A stretch of 64,000 bases of DNA from Archilochus colubris (taxonomy: Eukaryota > Chordata > Aves > Apodiformes > Trochilidae): the NCBI GenBank assembly GCA_023079485.1, contig CM041083.1, positions 103,431,054 through 103,495,053 of the forward strand, read 5' to 3'. A program made the position numbers and the translations under genes. How positions within the stretch are numbered: position 1 is the first letter of the stretch; each line of letters starts with the position of its first letter. Shown here in pieces: positions 11,519-24,739 of this stretch. The notes beneath the pieces were generated by a model. That model worked only from the letters and a program-made list of their open reading frames with translations. It ran no database searches and was not told the origin of the DNA.

Positions 11519-13254
11519 TAAGTGTTGCTAGTTTTTTGTATTCATATGATGGAGTTTCTTTTACCTGCCTAACTAACTAACTCAATTAGATGTTAAATAC
11601 AAAAATTGAAGTCTGTAGTCCTCCCTGGACCTCTCCTCTGCCTTGTTTTTTTTTACCTTTGATTATTGGGCATAGTTGATTTTCATATTAAGATTTACAG
11701 GCACAACTTCCCACCACCCCAGCTTCCTCACAATTTAAGTTTCATTGAATTCCTTTATCTCATTTTTTTCCCTCCATATGTTCCATTTGACTGATGACAA
11801 GATACAGGCCAAACATTAACAATGTGAGAAAGGCAACTCAGTCACACTACAAGATAGAGACAATTCATTCAAAGCTTAGATAGGAAAAAGTCATGAGAAA
11901 GCAACTGTCACACAAATACAAAAAACCAGCAGGCTTATGCTCCTAAAGCTTTAAATTTTTATGTTCAAAGCATCAGCGATAATCTGAAAAAAGCAGCAGT
12001 CTTTTGCTATGCAGAATTTTAATTCTTATGTTTCAGTCTTTTGCTATGCAGTTTTAAACCTTATGTTTCAAAATAGCAGTTTTTTTCTGAAAAACATGGC
12101 AGCCAATGTCTGGCCTTGTCATCTGCCAATTGGAGGTTAGAATTGATGTGGGGCAGGTGGTGGCAGTAAGGTTGTGGTGCTAAGTCATCCCTGTCCCTTT
12201 CACATATTATTCTATCTTCTAAAAAACAATAGTATTTTAAAGAAAAAAGTTCTGATTACTACTCACAAGTACTACTTTCTGCTGACATACCCTGCAACTT
12301 TGTTTTCATCTTGCTGTTCCAAAAGTTGTTCATTTTTCAATCTTAAAAGGAATGAAACCATAATAGCAATATATTTAAATTTATCTGTGGAAAATTTATC
12401 TGTGGACTTCTATCAGTTTTTTAGATCATATGTTACTCTTGATAACCTTGCCAAAGATTATGAATTATTTGATCAAGAAAGCTTCCATGACGCAATGACA
12501 TTTGAGTTGCAAATAGCTATCAAAAAAATAGGTTACTTCAAGTAAAGTAGTATGATACAGTAGCTTAGTAAAGTGAAATATCGGTTTTGATGTGGCCAGA
12601 GCCTCAGCAGTACAAAATGGGATTTATTTCAGAATAAGTTAAGAAAAATTATTTCAGGAATGGCATAAACTGAATCGTTAGGGTGGGAATGACTTCCTTT
12701 TTCATGGAAGAAATTGTAATTTTGGAGCACCTGTTACCTTGCTAGCATATGTAAACACTCATGACAGAGAAATGTCATCTTTAGAACCATGCTACAATTC
12801 TCTTTTCTATATCTAAATCTTTTATGGCAGATTTCTAGGGGAATTATGACTACTTTTAAATTGCAGTCCCAGTTTCACATTTATAAGGAGAAATGGAGAA
12901 GAGTCACAACATCCTTATAACAAAAGCATCTTGCTTTATTATGTGTTATTTCCTGACAGTCATAGAATAATGTAAGAGTACTCTAAGAGTACTGTAGTGG
13001 GTTTTTTGCAGTTGTCCTCCAGTTTTTAAATAATAATTTTGATTCTTGTATATTTTTTAAAATGCATCATATGCATCAATTTTTAAAATGCATATGTGTC
13101 TAAGGGGAACAAAAAAAAGCAACTTATAAAAGCCAGTGTTCTTTGTGCCTGCCATCCATAGCTTAAACTTAGATACATAATAGGACTTCTCAAAAAAAAA
13201 AAAAAGAAACAAGTGGGCATTTTGCAAGAAGAAAAAAAATAAAAAAGACAAATA
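11519..13254. other. AT-rich non-coding stretch with local tandem duplications
   Basis: No gene is visible. The longest frame (about 12174-12545, plus) has a GTG start, AT-driven composition and no recognisable domain. Local duplications lie at 11998-12069 and near 12380-12410 (ATTTATCTGTGGA twice). Confidence 0.6.
11998..12069 (+). repeat. two-copy tandem duplication, about 36-bp unit
   Basis: Copy one (11998-12034) and copy two (12035-12069) both begin AGTCTTTTGCTATGCAG and end CTTATGTTTC, with small differences between. A weaker third resemblance lies just upstream (about 11946-11970). Confidence 0.8.
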
Positions 13255-13413
13255 CTCTGGGCTTGGAGAAGGGTGGCTCGAAAACTGCCCAGGGGAAAAG
13301 AAGCTGGGAGGGTTGATCAACACCCAGATTAATATGAAGCAGCAGTGTGCCCAGGTGGCCAGGAAGGTCAAAAACATCCTAGTTTTTATCAGAAATTGTG
13401 TGGCCAGCAGGAT
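13255..13413 (+). mobile_element. CR1 fragment, internal piece
   Basis: This is a decayed piece of the 3' half of CR1 ORF2. It includes the stretch that normally reads as '[12 protein letters not shown]' (here ATATGAAGCAGCAGTGTGCC onward) and the following GTGTGGCCAGCAGG. It matches the same part of the better-preserved copy at about 41480-41575. Both ends are truncated and there is no CR1 3' tail. Confidence 0.75.
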
Positions 13414-16400
13414 TTCACTGTATTCCTACTGATCATTAAATTTGTTAATTTAGACATAAATATTCATTAGGCATAACTTGTCATTACTATTTCAATAAGT
13501 TAAAATCTATCCAAAGATTCAAATAACTGATCTTTCTTGTATCTCAGTGTCTTCCATGCTAAAGGTCAGACCATCAGTTACCTTCATGAAGCATTCACAG
13601 AAGGAGTGAATTACTTTATTCTGCTACTTCATGATTCGGGTTATATGTTCTTCTTTGGCAAGGGTAAGAGGCAAGAGTCTTGTTTTTGTTAATTTAAAAA
13701 TAGGTATTTCTCGTTAGTATCCTCTGTACTGAGGTGATTGTAAAAGCCTGGGTAAGACTGCTATTGGGTCACTTTTTGCTGGCCTTATATTTTAAAACTG
13801 TTAACACAGTCAGGGAGCAAGAACTGCATCACTCTGTTGCAGCTAATCTGAAGGTAATATTTCACTTCAATAGAATGATCTCTCTTACAAGTATGGACGA
13901 TAACAATATCAATACAAATGAAATTTATTTAGTCACACTCATGTTTTTATGAAAGGAGAATATTCCATATAGGGGAACCTTGCATTTTATTTTTTTTTTT
14001 AATGGGGAAACGGTTTTGGAAGCATGTGCTGAAGGATACACAACTTTGTGTACAGTGTATGATTGAAAAAAATCATTTAGATAAGAAAAGAGGAATTACT
14101 ACAAAAGCTAAAATTAACCTTTATAATTCTTAGGTTGGAACTGCAACTAGAAGCTTTTCTTAGAGAGAAAAATAAAATTTAAATTCAAGAAGAAAAATTA
14201 ATGCCTTAATTTACCCTCCTGAAATCTTTCCAGAACAGTTTGAACAAATAGTATCTCTTTTTAATTGTCTTAGCTGCAAGGGTTCTTTTACTCTTATCAT
14301 GGAAATACAGGCTCAATTATTTCACAATTTGACTGAGCTTTTCCCAATTGTATTTGGGACGAGATAGCAAGAACATGCACAGGAGGTTATAAAATACGGT
14401 GGATAAGTGGAACAAACACTTATTTCTTAAAAGTGGAAGAAGAGGCTCCTTTGTCTTCCTGACTTCAACAGAATAACAGCAAAACACAAAACAAACCCCT
14501 AACAAAATAGACTTCCCATAGATTCTTCTCTTTTGCTGACTGAATGGGATTTTTTCCTTCTGTTTCAGCATATTCTGACCACTGCAAATCAGCCCTTTGG
14601 AAAATCTTTCTAACCTGAGAGGAGCTCCCATGGTACTGAAAACAGTTGAGCATTCAAAAGAAAATGAAGAACTCTTGTTGTTCCCGTTGAAGTTATTTGA
14701 GTTCATTTAAGAAAAATTAAAAAAAAAAAAGTATGACTGTGTTAGTTGGTTTTTTTTTTCCCATGGAAAAACAAAGAAACTGGTCAAATCTAAAAATAAA
14801 TGTATATAATTATACATATGTGTATAAAATAATATTTGGTAGAATGTTGAAGGGTGAGAAACTTTACAGTCTTCACATTTTAACTAGTAGGTGAAACAAG
14901 TCTTAAAACTTATGTAACTAAAATTTCTAGTCTCCCTTTGCTCATTTGTATAAATTCAGTGGGTCACAGTGACTGACTCATTTAATCTGATAAGCATGTA
15001 GGAATCATATGACTTGTAAGAGTGACTGTACAAGCAACACTCTTTTTGCTGTCACCAGTGATTACTTCATTGAAAAAAACCTGCACACATAAAGAATCTG
15101 TTTTAAAAAAATTTGATTACACTCATTTCCTTAGACAATTAATTCAGAAAAATTTCCTTCCCTGTTGCCTGGTTTTTGGTTGATTTTTTTATTTACCATA
15201 TTTAGCAGGTGGAGTGTGTTCTGTTTTTCAAAAAGAAGTAATTTGATAGAACTGGGTTCCACATTTTGTCAGACATTCACAAACAGCATTTTTTTTTCAG
15301 AATTTTTCAGTAAAAGTAGGATTTTTTTCTCTTGAAATAATATGATAATTTATAAAGTAAGTGAAAAAAGACTGTCCTTAAACTGCATATGAATTTATGT
15401 GTTTGAATAATCTTATCAAAAACCACAAACTCACACTGAAATATCTCAGGAAGAATGTTCAGGGAACATTTTTTTTGAAGTAGTATGTCCTTTGTATATT
15501 TTTGGTTTTGAGTATTACTAAGACATATAAACTAAGACAAATAAACATATTTTAAAATAAAGAATAATGGTTTCACTCACTCTCTGGAAGTTAGGAAACA
15601 ACCATTCTAAAGCCTAATTAGAAAGTAGAAAATAATTTATAGTTTCACTGTAATTTTGTTAATTAAAAGTAACTTCATTTCAATTACTGGGAGAGGAAAA
15701 TTGAGATCTTGGTGTCCCTGACCTTTAGCTTTACTTACAAGGTTTGACAAGCATTAGCAATGTAAGTTTAACTTCGTTTCCTCTAGCTGTAAAATGCCTT
15801 GATGAGAGTTGAAGTGCACTAGTAAGACATAATAATACATTCAATATTTTCTCCTTTCTCTTGACATTTGAAATATCAAGAGTACTCCATAGTAATTTCC
15901 ATCTCCTTTTTCTAGGGGTTCTTGACATATCTCCAAAGTATGAAACTGCAACAACCCCATTCCATGCCATGCCAGATGAGTAAAGGTGGCTGCACCTTTG
16001 AACTACAGTCCTTTGCACTAGCATATCTTAGATTCTCCAGTGCTTCTAGGATTTCACAGTAAAACAAAGAAGTTGAAAAGACGTTTTGTTTTAATTATAA
16101 ATGATAGAGAAAAGCAAATAAAATTTTGGGTGATTTTGTTTTGTTTTCTTTTTTATTATACTAGCTGTTACTGTAAAAGCTCTACATACAGAAGTAAATG
16201 TTGACTTGCATGACTTGCAGGTTAATGTTCATGAATTAACAGCATCCTGGTATACCTATGCTCTATATGGTATAACAGAACTTTCAAATGCTATCTTGAA
16301 GGAAATGTACAAAAGCACAATCTTCTTTTGAATTATCTTCTGGGTTAAAATATACAGCCTAGAGCAATGTTTTTTTACTTTCCAATTTCTACTACATTCA

Positions 16401-18034
16401 ACTTTGTCTCCACTTATGCTGACGATGAAAACTCTCAAAACTTGCAAGATGAATACAGGTGAAGTGTGCCAGATGGATGCATCAATTTGATGCAAGGGGA
16501 AAAAACAAAGAAACAAGCTTAGTGGGAGTTTTAGAAGAGTGAAGAAGTGCTCGGAGTTATAGAGGGTAAATATTCCTTCTGTTTTGAAACAGATAGGGAA
16601 CAAACAGGACTGTGGATTACAGGGCACATACCTTGAAAATGAATGTGTTTATCTGAAAAGCACTATTCAGTTCTTTTCAGAGTATTAAAGCACTGAATAT
16701 GAAACAATCCTCGTCATGACCACATTTCTTCTGAACTATTTTCCCTCTCATTTTGAACAACCATACATATGGAATTTTCAACCAAAACGTTTTGAGAATC
16801 TGCAGTGATTGAGATGGTTGTCTCAGCTTGAAAGATATATTCTGTAGACATTTAATAATTTGTTTTAGTTTTTTCTTGAGAGCCATCATAATTACAAAAA
16901 CAACCCAGAACTCTTCAGAGCAGGGGGAAATTATGAAGTCACTCTTCCACTGCTTTGACTACACTGTGAGTGGTGTGTGGTGTGAGTAGTGTGAAATGAG
17001 ATCTCCTCCAAAAGCAACTATTCTTTTCTTACTGTGGCCTAGAAACCTACAGATGTTGAGGTATGATGCTTATGAAACTGTTTATTTAAAAAATTAGAAC
17101 AGAACACTATTGATGGTCCATACCACGATTTGCATAAGCAGTAGCTACAGTATTCGTAGGTGTAAATAGATGCTAGGTTGCTCCCTTTTGTGTATAGCAA
17201 AAAAGGAAAACACCTGGAGAGAAAAACAAGCAAGCTTGCTAGCATTGAGATAATACTGTCACGTTAGATGACATTTCAGACTTCATAGTCATAGACAATG
17301 CATATGGCCCTGTCTATTTTCTAAGCAATGGTTTTACTTTAAAACTACATTGTTTACAATAGTGAGAGCATTTCATTTCCTGCCAAGTCCCATAGGCACA
17401 TACTTTTTTTCCTCAACTGTCTTTCAACTTAAACACACCATATTCACCTTATGAATTTCTTAAAATAAATACATAAATAAAAATTTGATGTTAAACTCAA
17501 TAATTTTCTTTGCATTTTTCACAGATCCCTTTTTCTGTTGACTCAGTGGAGAAATATTGAAGAAAAGTTCAGTGTAGCCAAACTTACAAGTATGTTACTA
17601 AATATGCAGTAGCAGGTATGTTATTGTAAGTCAACTCAAAAAGGTTAAATTAATTTATCATAAAATAATATTCTGTAGTAGAAGGACTGAAATGAGGGTG
17701 AACTTGCAACATAGTAGTGAGATTGCAGTTTTGAATGAGAAATCGTGTCAGAAGCTGTCATTTTGTTTGAAAAAAATTCACATAGATGAACAGACCTATA
17801 AAGTAATCATTAATATTATGTACATAAATTAAACCATGGAAGTCTCAAGTAATTTTTTTCAGATGGTAATAGTGTTTTTTTATGACTTTGGGCTAGAAGT
17901 AAAAAAGGCTTTGAGTGTCTGGATGCAGTGTCCCCAAAAGAAAAAATTATCTCTTAGCAGATGCATTATTTTCAAGTGAAATTAGTGTCCAGTGCAGGGT
18001 TTCTTGGTGCAAAGGACACGTGAACATACTGGAG
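13414..18034. other. AT-rich non-coding stretch
   Basis: I see no gene, RNA or transposon here. Minus-strand frames at 14317-14706 and 16256-16627 (about 125 residues each) have no recognisable domain, are rich in residues encoded by AT-rich codons and lack convincing splice context, so I treat them as chance frames. Confidence 0.6.
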
Positions 18035-18482
18035 ATAGTCCGGTGGAGGGTCACGAAGACAATTAAGGGACTGGAGCACATGAAGAAATGTTGAGACATC
18101 TGGGACTGTTTAGCTTAGAGAAGGCAAGGCTTGGGGAGATCTTATTAATGTGTATAAATACGTGAAGGGACAGTGCAAAGAGAATGGATTCAGACTCTTT
18201 TGAGTGGTGCCCAGTGAGCAGACAAATGGCAGTGGGAATAAAATGAAACACAGGACACTCCATCTGAACATCAGGAAACACATTTTTATGGTGAAAGTGA
18301 ATGACCAGTGGAACAGGTTTCTCAGAGAGTTTGTGGTTTCCATCGCTGTTGATATTCAAAATTTGCCTCAACACAATCCTGTGTAACAGGATGTAGGTGG
18401 TCATGCTTCAGTAGGGAGGTTGGAACAAATGTCCACCAAGGGTCTCTTCCAACAACTATTCTGATTTTGCAGCTCTGTGAAT
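18035..18482 (+). mobile_element. CR1 3' end, decayed
   Basis: This is the 3' terminal part of a CR1 in plus orientation. It contains decayed forms of the CR1 phrases 'GGGACTGTTTAGCTTAGAGAAGG', the 'AACATCAGGAAACAC' segment, 'AACAGGTTTCTCAGAGAG' and the terminal 'GGTTGGAACAAATG...CTCTTCCAACAACTATTCTG'. It is heavily mutated, so an old insertion. No reading frame of ORF2 survives. Confidence 0.8.
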
Positions 18483-20484
18483 GAAGTTCAGGTATAATAT
18501 TAATACAATCACTACAACAAAAAATGTTTCATTTTTAAGCAAAAAAAATTCTATCTAAAAATATACAGCACAAACCAATAGAAACGCATTATATTTTATA
18601 TGTATTTACTTTGCATTCTCTAAACCAGCCGCCAGGTCAGACCTCACCACGTAGAAACCACCATTTTTCTATGGAACACAGGCCTGTGCTCAGTAATCAG
18701 AGACTGAAGCACATTCATGCTGCAAAATAATACCCAGCTGCCTAATTTTCTCTCTAATATATTGCAATGAAGGCTGCCAACTGTCAAGAATAGTTAATTA
18801 AAATAAATCTGACAACACAGTATTTATGTGCAAAGAAAGGACTGAGACAGATAACCATACATTTGTCTTCTGATAGCAATAACGAAGATGAGTTTACAAC
18901 TATTGCTAGTACATTTTCTTAAATGTGCCCCAAAAGCAAAGATTGGTTTTCTAGATTGCGCATTTTTACAGTATTTGGAAAGTCCAATTATTGTTACTGT
19001 AATTTCATAAAATACATGAAAATAACTTTCAATTAAAGTATGAATTTTGAAATATGATGACTAATAGAAACTTTCAATGGCTTAACTTCAAGAAATTATC
19101 TTATTAACCACTCCTAATTTAGAAGAGACTTCTGTGAGCTGTAAGGAAACTTAAAATCATATCTATAAACATTAGAAATCTAAACAAGTAGAAAAAAAAC
19201 TTGAAAGAGAAAATATGTCATGGATGAGGAAGACACCACTGCTCAATATTTTACATTAGCACCAATGAACACAATTACCTACCTTACCCATACATACCCC
19301 ATTCTTTTTTACATTTTACTTGAATTTGCTTGATTGATTGATTTCTTTCTTTTTAGAAGAGGGAGAATTGAGTTAAGACAGAAATTGGTGTGCCTAAAAG
19401 TTTTCCCAAAATCAGAAGACCAATCTTTCTGAAGATGGTTCCTAATATTCTGATGTAAATCTGGCAGAGCTAATATATTTTTCTTATGTTTCCTTTAGAT
19501 AATTTTACCATGAAATAAGGTAGCTAATAACATCATTACAGTATTAGTTTTCTGTCGTACCTTATCCAACCTCTTGTTCAGGGAAGCATGAAACTGTAAC
19601 TTCAGGAAGCCTTTCCTTCCTGGTCTGTCTAAGGGTAACATTTGAATATTACATTTAAGTACAGTGGGTGAAAGTTATGCAAGTTCGTAACTATTATTTA
19701 TATCTGGCAAAGAGGATTTAATTTAAAATTTTAGTTTAAAATAACAACAAACTGGTGAGGAATTAATGTTGAGAAAGAGAAGACTTACGTGATAAAGGGG
19801 TGCTTTATTTTCTTTTGAAACTGAGTTTCTGGGACATACTTGAAAAATCTAATGATTCCAGGCATTTTGATTTTCCTCTGACTGAATTTGCTGCATGCTC
19901 TTGGTATATTTTAGCTAATTTTAAAAAAATGTCAGAAGATGACTGCATAATTGAAGTTGCATTCGTTTTATGATTCTTAGTTCTTGTGATTATTTTCATG
20001 TGGCAATTATGTTAGCTGTTATATTTTATTTTCTTCTTACCTTAGCACTGAAATTGCTGTTTATAAATACTGATTCACTACGAGTTCATTGTAAAAAAAT
20101 GAGAAGAATTTAATAAAAAGTTAAATGGAACCTTTCATTTTTTTTTTTTATGGTAACATTAAAGACTGCTCTTGCAATCACACATCTGAATCTGGGTCTT
20201 GATTATGTCTTCACAGCTAAGTGGTGATCATGATTGTGTTTGTTTCCTCAGTGGAAAATCCTGTCTAGTAGGTAAGTCTTTAGGTCATAGTTTATTGCTG
20301 GACCAAAGCAAAACCTCCTCCTGAAGAGAACCCAGTTTTTGCTTCAACTACCTTACTTTCTATTCAGATAATTTTTTTTTTCTGTCAGAGTAAATACAAA
20401 TATTGGTTACAAGTTATATGTTTCTTGTGAATGTGCTTCAATTTATATATTCCACATACATGGCTTAAAACTTATGCTGCAGTT
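18483..20484. other. AT-rich non-coding stretch
   Basis: No gene or recognised repeat. A plus-strand acceptor-like site (pyrimidine tract ending CAG at 20251) followed 20 bases later by a consensus donor (GTAAGT at 20272-20277) is noted in the findings. On its own it is weak. Confidence 0.6.
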
Positions 20485-20995
20485 CCAACAGTACAGAATT
20501 TGAGGAAGTTATTCTCCTCACTCTGTGCAGTGTTGGTGAGGCTGCACTGGAATGCTGCATACAATTGCTCATATCTTACTCAGGAGGTCCCAGCTAGGGT
20601 CAGCAAGGTTATCAGAGGCCTAGAATACACCAGTCTTGAGAAGAAGTGAAAGGATCTGGACCTATTTCCTCCAACAGCCTTACAGACCTTTCAAGGAGAA
20701 CTGCAAAAGATGGAGACAAAATTCTCAGCAGCAACAGACTCAGATGTAATGGAGGGCACAGGGGTCACAAGCTGTGACTTGGAAAGTTCAAGATGGAAAA
20801 ATTCTTGTCATCAGAAAGTACATACAGCACTGAATATGTTGCTTACAGAACTGCTCCTCCATCCTTGGAGGTTTTCAGGACTTGGCTAGAAAAATTTAAA
20901 AATTACCTCTCTAGGCCCCCATATGTGTGTGTGAAGCTAAGCTAGATGACCAAAGAGATACTCTCTAAACAAAATTATATGATACTGTGATTCAC
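20485..20995 (+). mobile_element. CR1 3' region, decayed
   Basis: This is the CR1 ORF2 C-terminal region plus 3' UTR on the plus strand. Decayed versions of the phrase 'CTCTGTGCAGTGTTGGTGAGGC' (about 20521-20542), the 'AGGGTCAGCAAGGTTATCAGAGGCCTAGA' segment and the CR1-like 3' end near 20970-20995 occur in the right order. Multiple stops and indels break the frame. Confidence 0.75.
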
Positions 20996-21104
20996 TGATA
21001 AATAATCCTGACTAGTGGGAACAACACTGATATGTCGATGACTGAAATAAATTCTAAGCTGATGTCCAAAATGTTTTCACTTCCCAAATTTTTGTTAGAT
21101 ATAT

Positions 21105-21763
21105 ATATGTGTGTCCTGCTTTGGGCCAGAATAAAAGTAATTTTCTGTCTTGTAATTTTGCTTTCAGTTAAGTTTCTTGTAAGTGCTGCACTTGCTGAAG
21201 GTAACAGCAAGTTTCTCAGTCAGTGTCTGCTTCTGGGACTGATAACACTTGATGTTTATACAGCTAGAGACTGGTGTGCAGAACCAAGACACTGCTCAGT
21301 TCTGAGGAAGGAGGTCACACCTGCAGCCCTGGCCTAGGGAGGAGTAGACAAGATAAATGACCAAAATTGACCAGAGTATTCCATCCCAAAAATGTCATAC
21401 TCAGTATAAATTTGAGGGATCATGAGGGTCAGACCCCTTCTTCCTTCCTACCTTCAGCTCCCAACTGCTGCTGACCCCAGGAGTACAGCCTGGACTTTCC
21501 CAAGGCTGCCCTGCAGCCTCGGTGGTGACATGAGAGTTGTTGAGGTAAAGGGGGGAGGAATGTGGTATCAATTTTCCTGTATGTATTTAGTAATTTTCCC
21601 TTTTCATCATTACTGTTTCATTAAAGCTGTGTAGTTTAGTTTCCAACCCATAAGTCTCTCTCCCTTATTCTCTCTCCTTTTTTTATTAGGGAGGGAAGGG
21701 GGATTAATAGAGAGTATCTCATTCAGTTCAATTGCTGGACCAGTGCTAAACCATGGCAATATG
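21105..21763 (+). mobile_element. solo LTR, avian ERVL-like, with perfect 5-bp target-site duplication
   Basis: The LTR begins TGTGTCCTGC at 21110 and ends ACCATGGCA at 21758 (649 bp). It is flanked by ATATG at 21105-21109 and 21759-21763. The start resembles the common avian LTR opening 'TGTCCTGGTTTGGGCC'. A TATA box lies at 21404-21410 (GTATAAA) and a polyadenylation signal ATTAAA at 21620-21625, followed by the U5 phrase 'CCAACCCATAAG' that related avian LTRs share. No internal proviral sequence adjoins, so it is a solo LTR. Its U5 resembles those of the LTRs at 47720-48210 (minus) and about 62904-63748. Frames inside it (for example 21032-21337) are not genes. Confidence 0.88.
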
Positions 21764-24739
21764 TAACTTTTATTTGCATTTTTTTGTTTTTTTTTTTTGT
21801 CTTTTTTTTAATTTTTGGAGTATTTTTATAAGTCAAATTGAAACCAGTTGAAAACAATTGTGAATGACTGTGAAATGATATTAAAAAAACCACAAAATGC
21901 CCCAAATCATGCAAACAAGCATAAGTGCAATGTAATTTTAGAAATATGCTTACTGAAACCTAAAATTCCTGGTGCAGTTCCCAGGATAAGAATGTTCTAT
22001 TTTGCTATGTTCAGTAACTTATAATGATATTTTTAAATACTGAAAAGGCCAGGAGAGAGAAGAGGGATATCTCCTCACCTGGATGAATCCATCTGCAGTA
22101 TATACACTGGCAGATGTAACATCAAGGAAGACTAATTAACTAGTGAATGACTAGTGGAAAGCAGAATTTTGGAAAATGATGCATCTGCCTCATCATCACA
22201 TTGGATTTCTATGATTTCTGTCTGTAGTATGTGACTACACATGTGAAATATTCTCTATGATTAAAGCATACCATAGAGACATGCTATCTTTTCACCAATA
22301 TAAGTCTGCTCTAAAAAACTTGTTGATAATTAAAGCAAATGAGAAAACATGTTACTGTTACTTGCTTAATTTATAAGAATATTTTTTCATTAGTTCATTA
22401 TCTCTTAGACACAAGTGTTGATCCACTAAAACTTTCAGCAAGAAAAAAAAAAAAGCTTAATATTAAAAAACATCAACATAATACAAAAATCATTGGGGAA
22501 AAAAGGAAACATGAGAGTCTTACTTTGGGAGAAGACATTAAAGAAAATGTGAGTAAGGAAGAGCAAATGATAGGGGCAAAAATGTGACATGGAAAGTGAA
22601 AAATTTAATAAATATTTAGCTAAAGCAAATTTAGTTGTTAGCTTCTGACTAATTAATCACTGCTCATTTTCTCTTATTTGTTATAACAGAATCAGAAATG
22701 GAAGTTATTGACATTATGTGTTGCTACGGACTCATTGAGATTAGATCCAAAGATTTGTCTTAGTAGAGCTGTTTATTCAGAGTTTCATAGTTTGAAAGAG
22801 AAGTGCAATTAGAACTCAATAAATTGATCCAAGTTAACCTCTTCTAGCCTTATGTCAATTATTACACAAACTATTGTAATTTTTTCTGGCTTATACAACA
22901 CAAAAATTGACTGCCATGACTGCATAAAGTAATACCCAGAGAAGAAATAACAAATTTATTGAATATCTATATTTCCTTTCAACACCCTCTGTTAATTAAT
23001 TCAGGATGTTTTGTATGTTTGCTTGCTTGCTTTTTGAGGAAAGGAACAGTTACAGAAATTCTGTCCCTGCTTAATTTTTACTCATGTTATAGACTTGATT
23101 TCAAAATGGCACAAATTATCAAGTAAAGGTAAAAATTTATTTATTAAATAAATTATGATCCATTATATTTATTTAAAAATGAACTTGTATCCTGATGCAG
23201 ATAGTCGTTTTCTATACTTTGAGAGAAAATGAGAGCAAGTAAAGTCAAGTGATTACTGTTTTGCAAAGAAGATCCTTATCAAGTCTGTGATATTTTCTAA
23301 CTGGAAGCTTTCGCAAAAGTAATATGAAAGAGCAGGGCCCATGGTCAAAAACCAGTTCTCTAAAACCAGATTAACTGGGATTGAGATGGTTGAGAACATG
23401 TTGAGAAGGTTGGACATGTTGAGAACGTTCACAGATGCATATTTTTTGCAAAACTAGGACTTAGATCATTACAATTGTGAATGCTGTGTGATGCTAAACT
23501 TCATAGACTCATTTCAAAATATTACTTAGGTTTCTTTCTTTGTGTTTTAATCACTATTTCTGACTAAAACATGTAATTGACTATTTAGAGCACACTGTTG
23601 CAATTTAGCTGGTATGCAGTTGACCTAAGAAGTTTTGTTTCTGCACTGCTTATTTTATTCACTTTGCCTGAGGTTGCTTATGACTAAAACAGTTATTGCT
23701 TTAGAACATCCTCTAGGCAATAAGTGTAAGTGCATAAAGTAAGAGAGAAATATACGTACATATTGGTGAGAGGATTTTTTCCTGTACTGATACCTGTGAT
23801 GTTTTTTTCTCTGTGAAGGGAGTTTTCAATATCGTGGCATATTTCATTGTGTGAAGTTGAAACAAATTGGGTAAGAGACAATGCTTTTTATTTTTATACA
23901 GGAGTTTTCTACAGTATTTCATACATGCCAGATGGACAGATTTCTAAATAGTTTGGGGTTTTGTGAGGAAATAGAAATAAGGAAGTAATTTCCTGTGAAG
24001 ACTTGAGGGTTTAACAAAAATACAACTTACCTCTAATAAAATGGAGCTATGCATAAGACAAGTATTATTTTTAAAGGGAATGTTGAGTCACAGGCTTGAA
24101 GTCTTCTCCTCAACTGCATTTTAAATCAATAGTTTTAAGGAGTATCCAGAAGTTTTGGAGACAATATGGAAAATTCAAAGGAAGGGAAAAAGTAAATGGA
24201 AAGTCAAAAACAAACTCCTGCTCAAGACTTTAAAACATTAGTTGGTTTGCAAGGTTTAATGTTTGATAATTGCTCCAAGGTCAGAAAATGTTATCTGGGT
24301 ATTGCATTAAAAGAGAAAAGAATGAGAATTATATCTTAACCCAGACTATGTATTCAATACCTAAATAATGATTGCGCTTGTGTAATCAGATAAAATGATT
24401 TATTTCTTACGCCATAGATAGAAAATGTGAAATGGGACTATGTTTGGGTAGAGGGAATAAATTTAAATTAAATGTTTTATTAATGAATTGTAAGAATCTG
24501 GTATATAAATGTCAAGTGTCATAACTGATATCCTCTAGACTGCCCTATCAATATTATAAATAAGAAAGGCAGATCTGCTGGAGAGAAGGCATTTATATTG
24601 TTAATAAGTTGATCTTTAATTCCTCAGCTGTCCTTTTAATAAAAATACTATCCTTGTATGACTGAGTAATCACTTCTTATTTACCGATTCTGTGACAAAT
24701 TACCTGTTTGCAAGTACTCCTAATGCTGCACATAATAAT
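21764..24739. other. AT-rich non-coding stretch
   Basis: No gene or recognised transposon. It contains T-rich tracts near 21780-21810 and a short local duplication at about 23388-23430 (repeats of GTTGAGAA separated by 10-20 bases). Confidence 0.6.

Noticed and set aside
12174..12545. Plus-strand frame of 123 residues
   Set aside because: GTG start, AT-driven composition, includes a local tandem duplication, and no recognisable domain or splice context. Expected by chance in 64 kb of AT-rich DNA.
14317..14706. Minus-strand frame of 129 residues
   Set aside because: No domain recognised and a second frame overlaps it. No convincing splice sites at its edges.
16256..16627. Minus-strand frame of 123 residues with hydrophobic stretches
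   Set aside because: Hydrophobicity follows from T-rich codons on this strand. No signal of a real membrane protein family.
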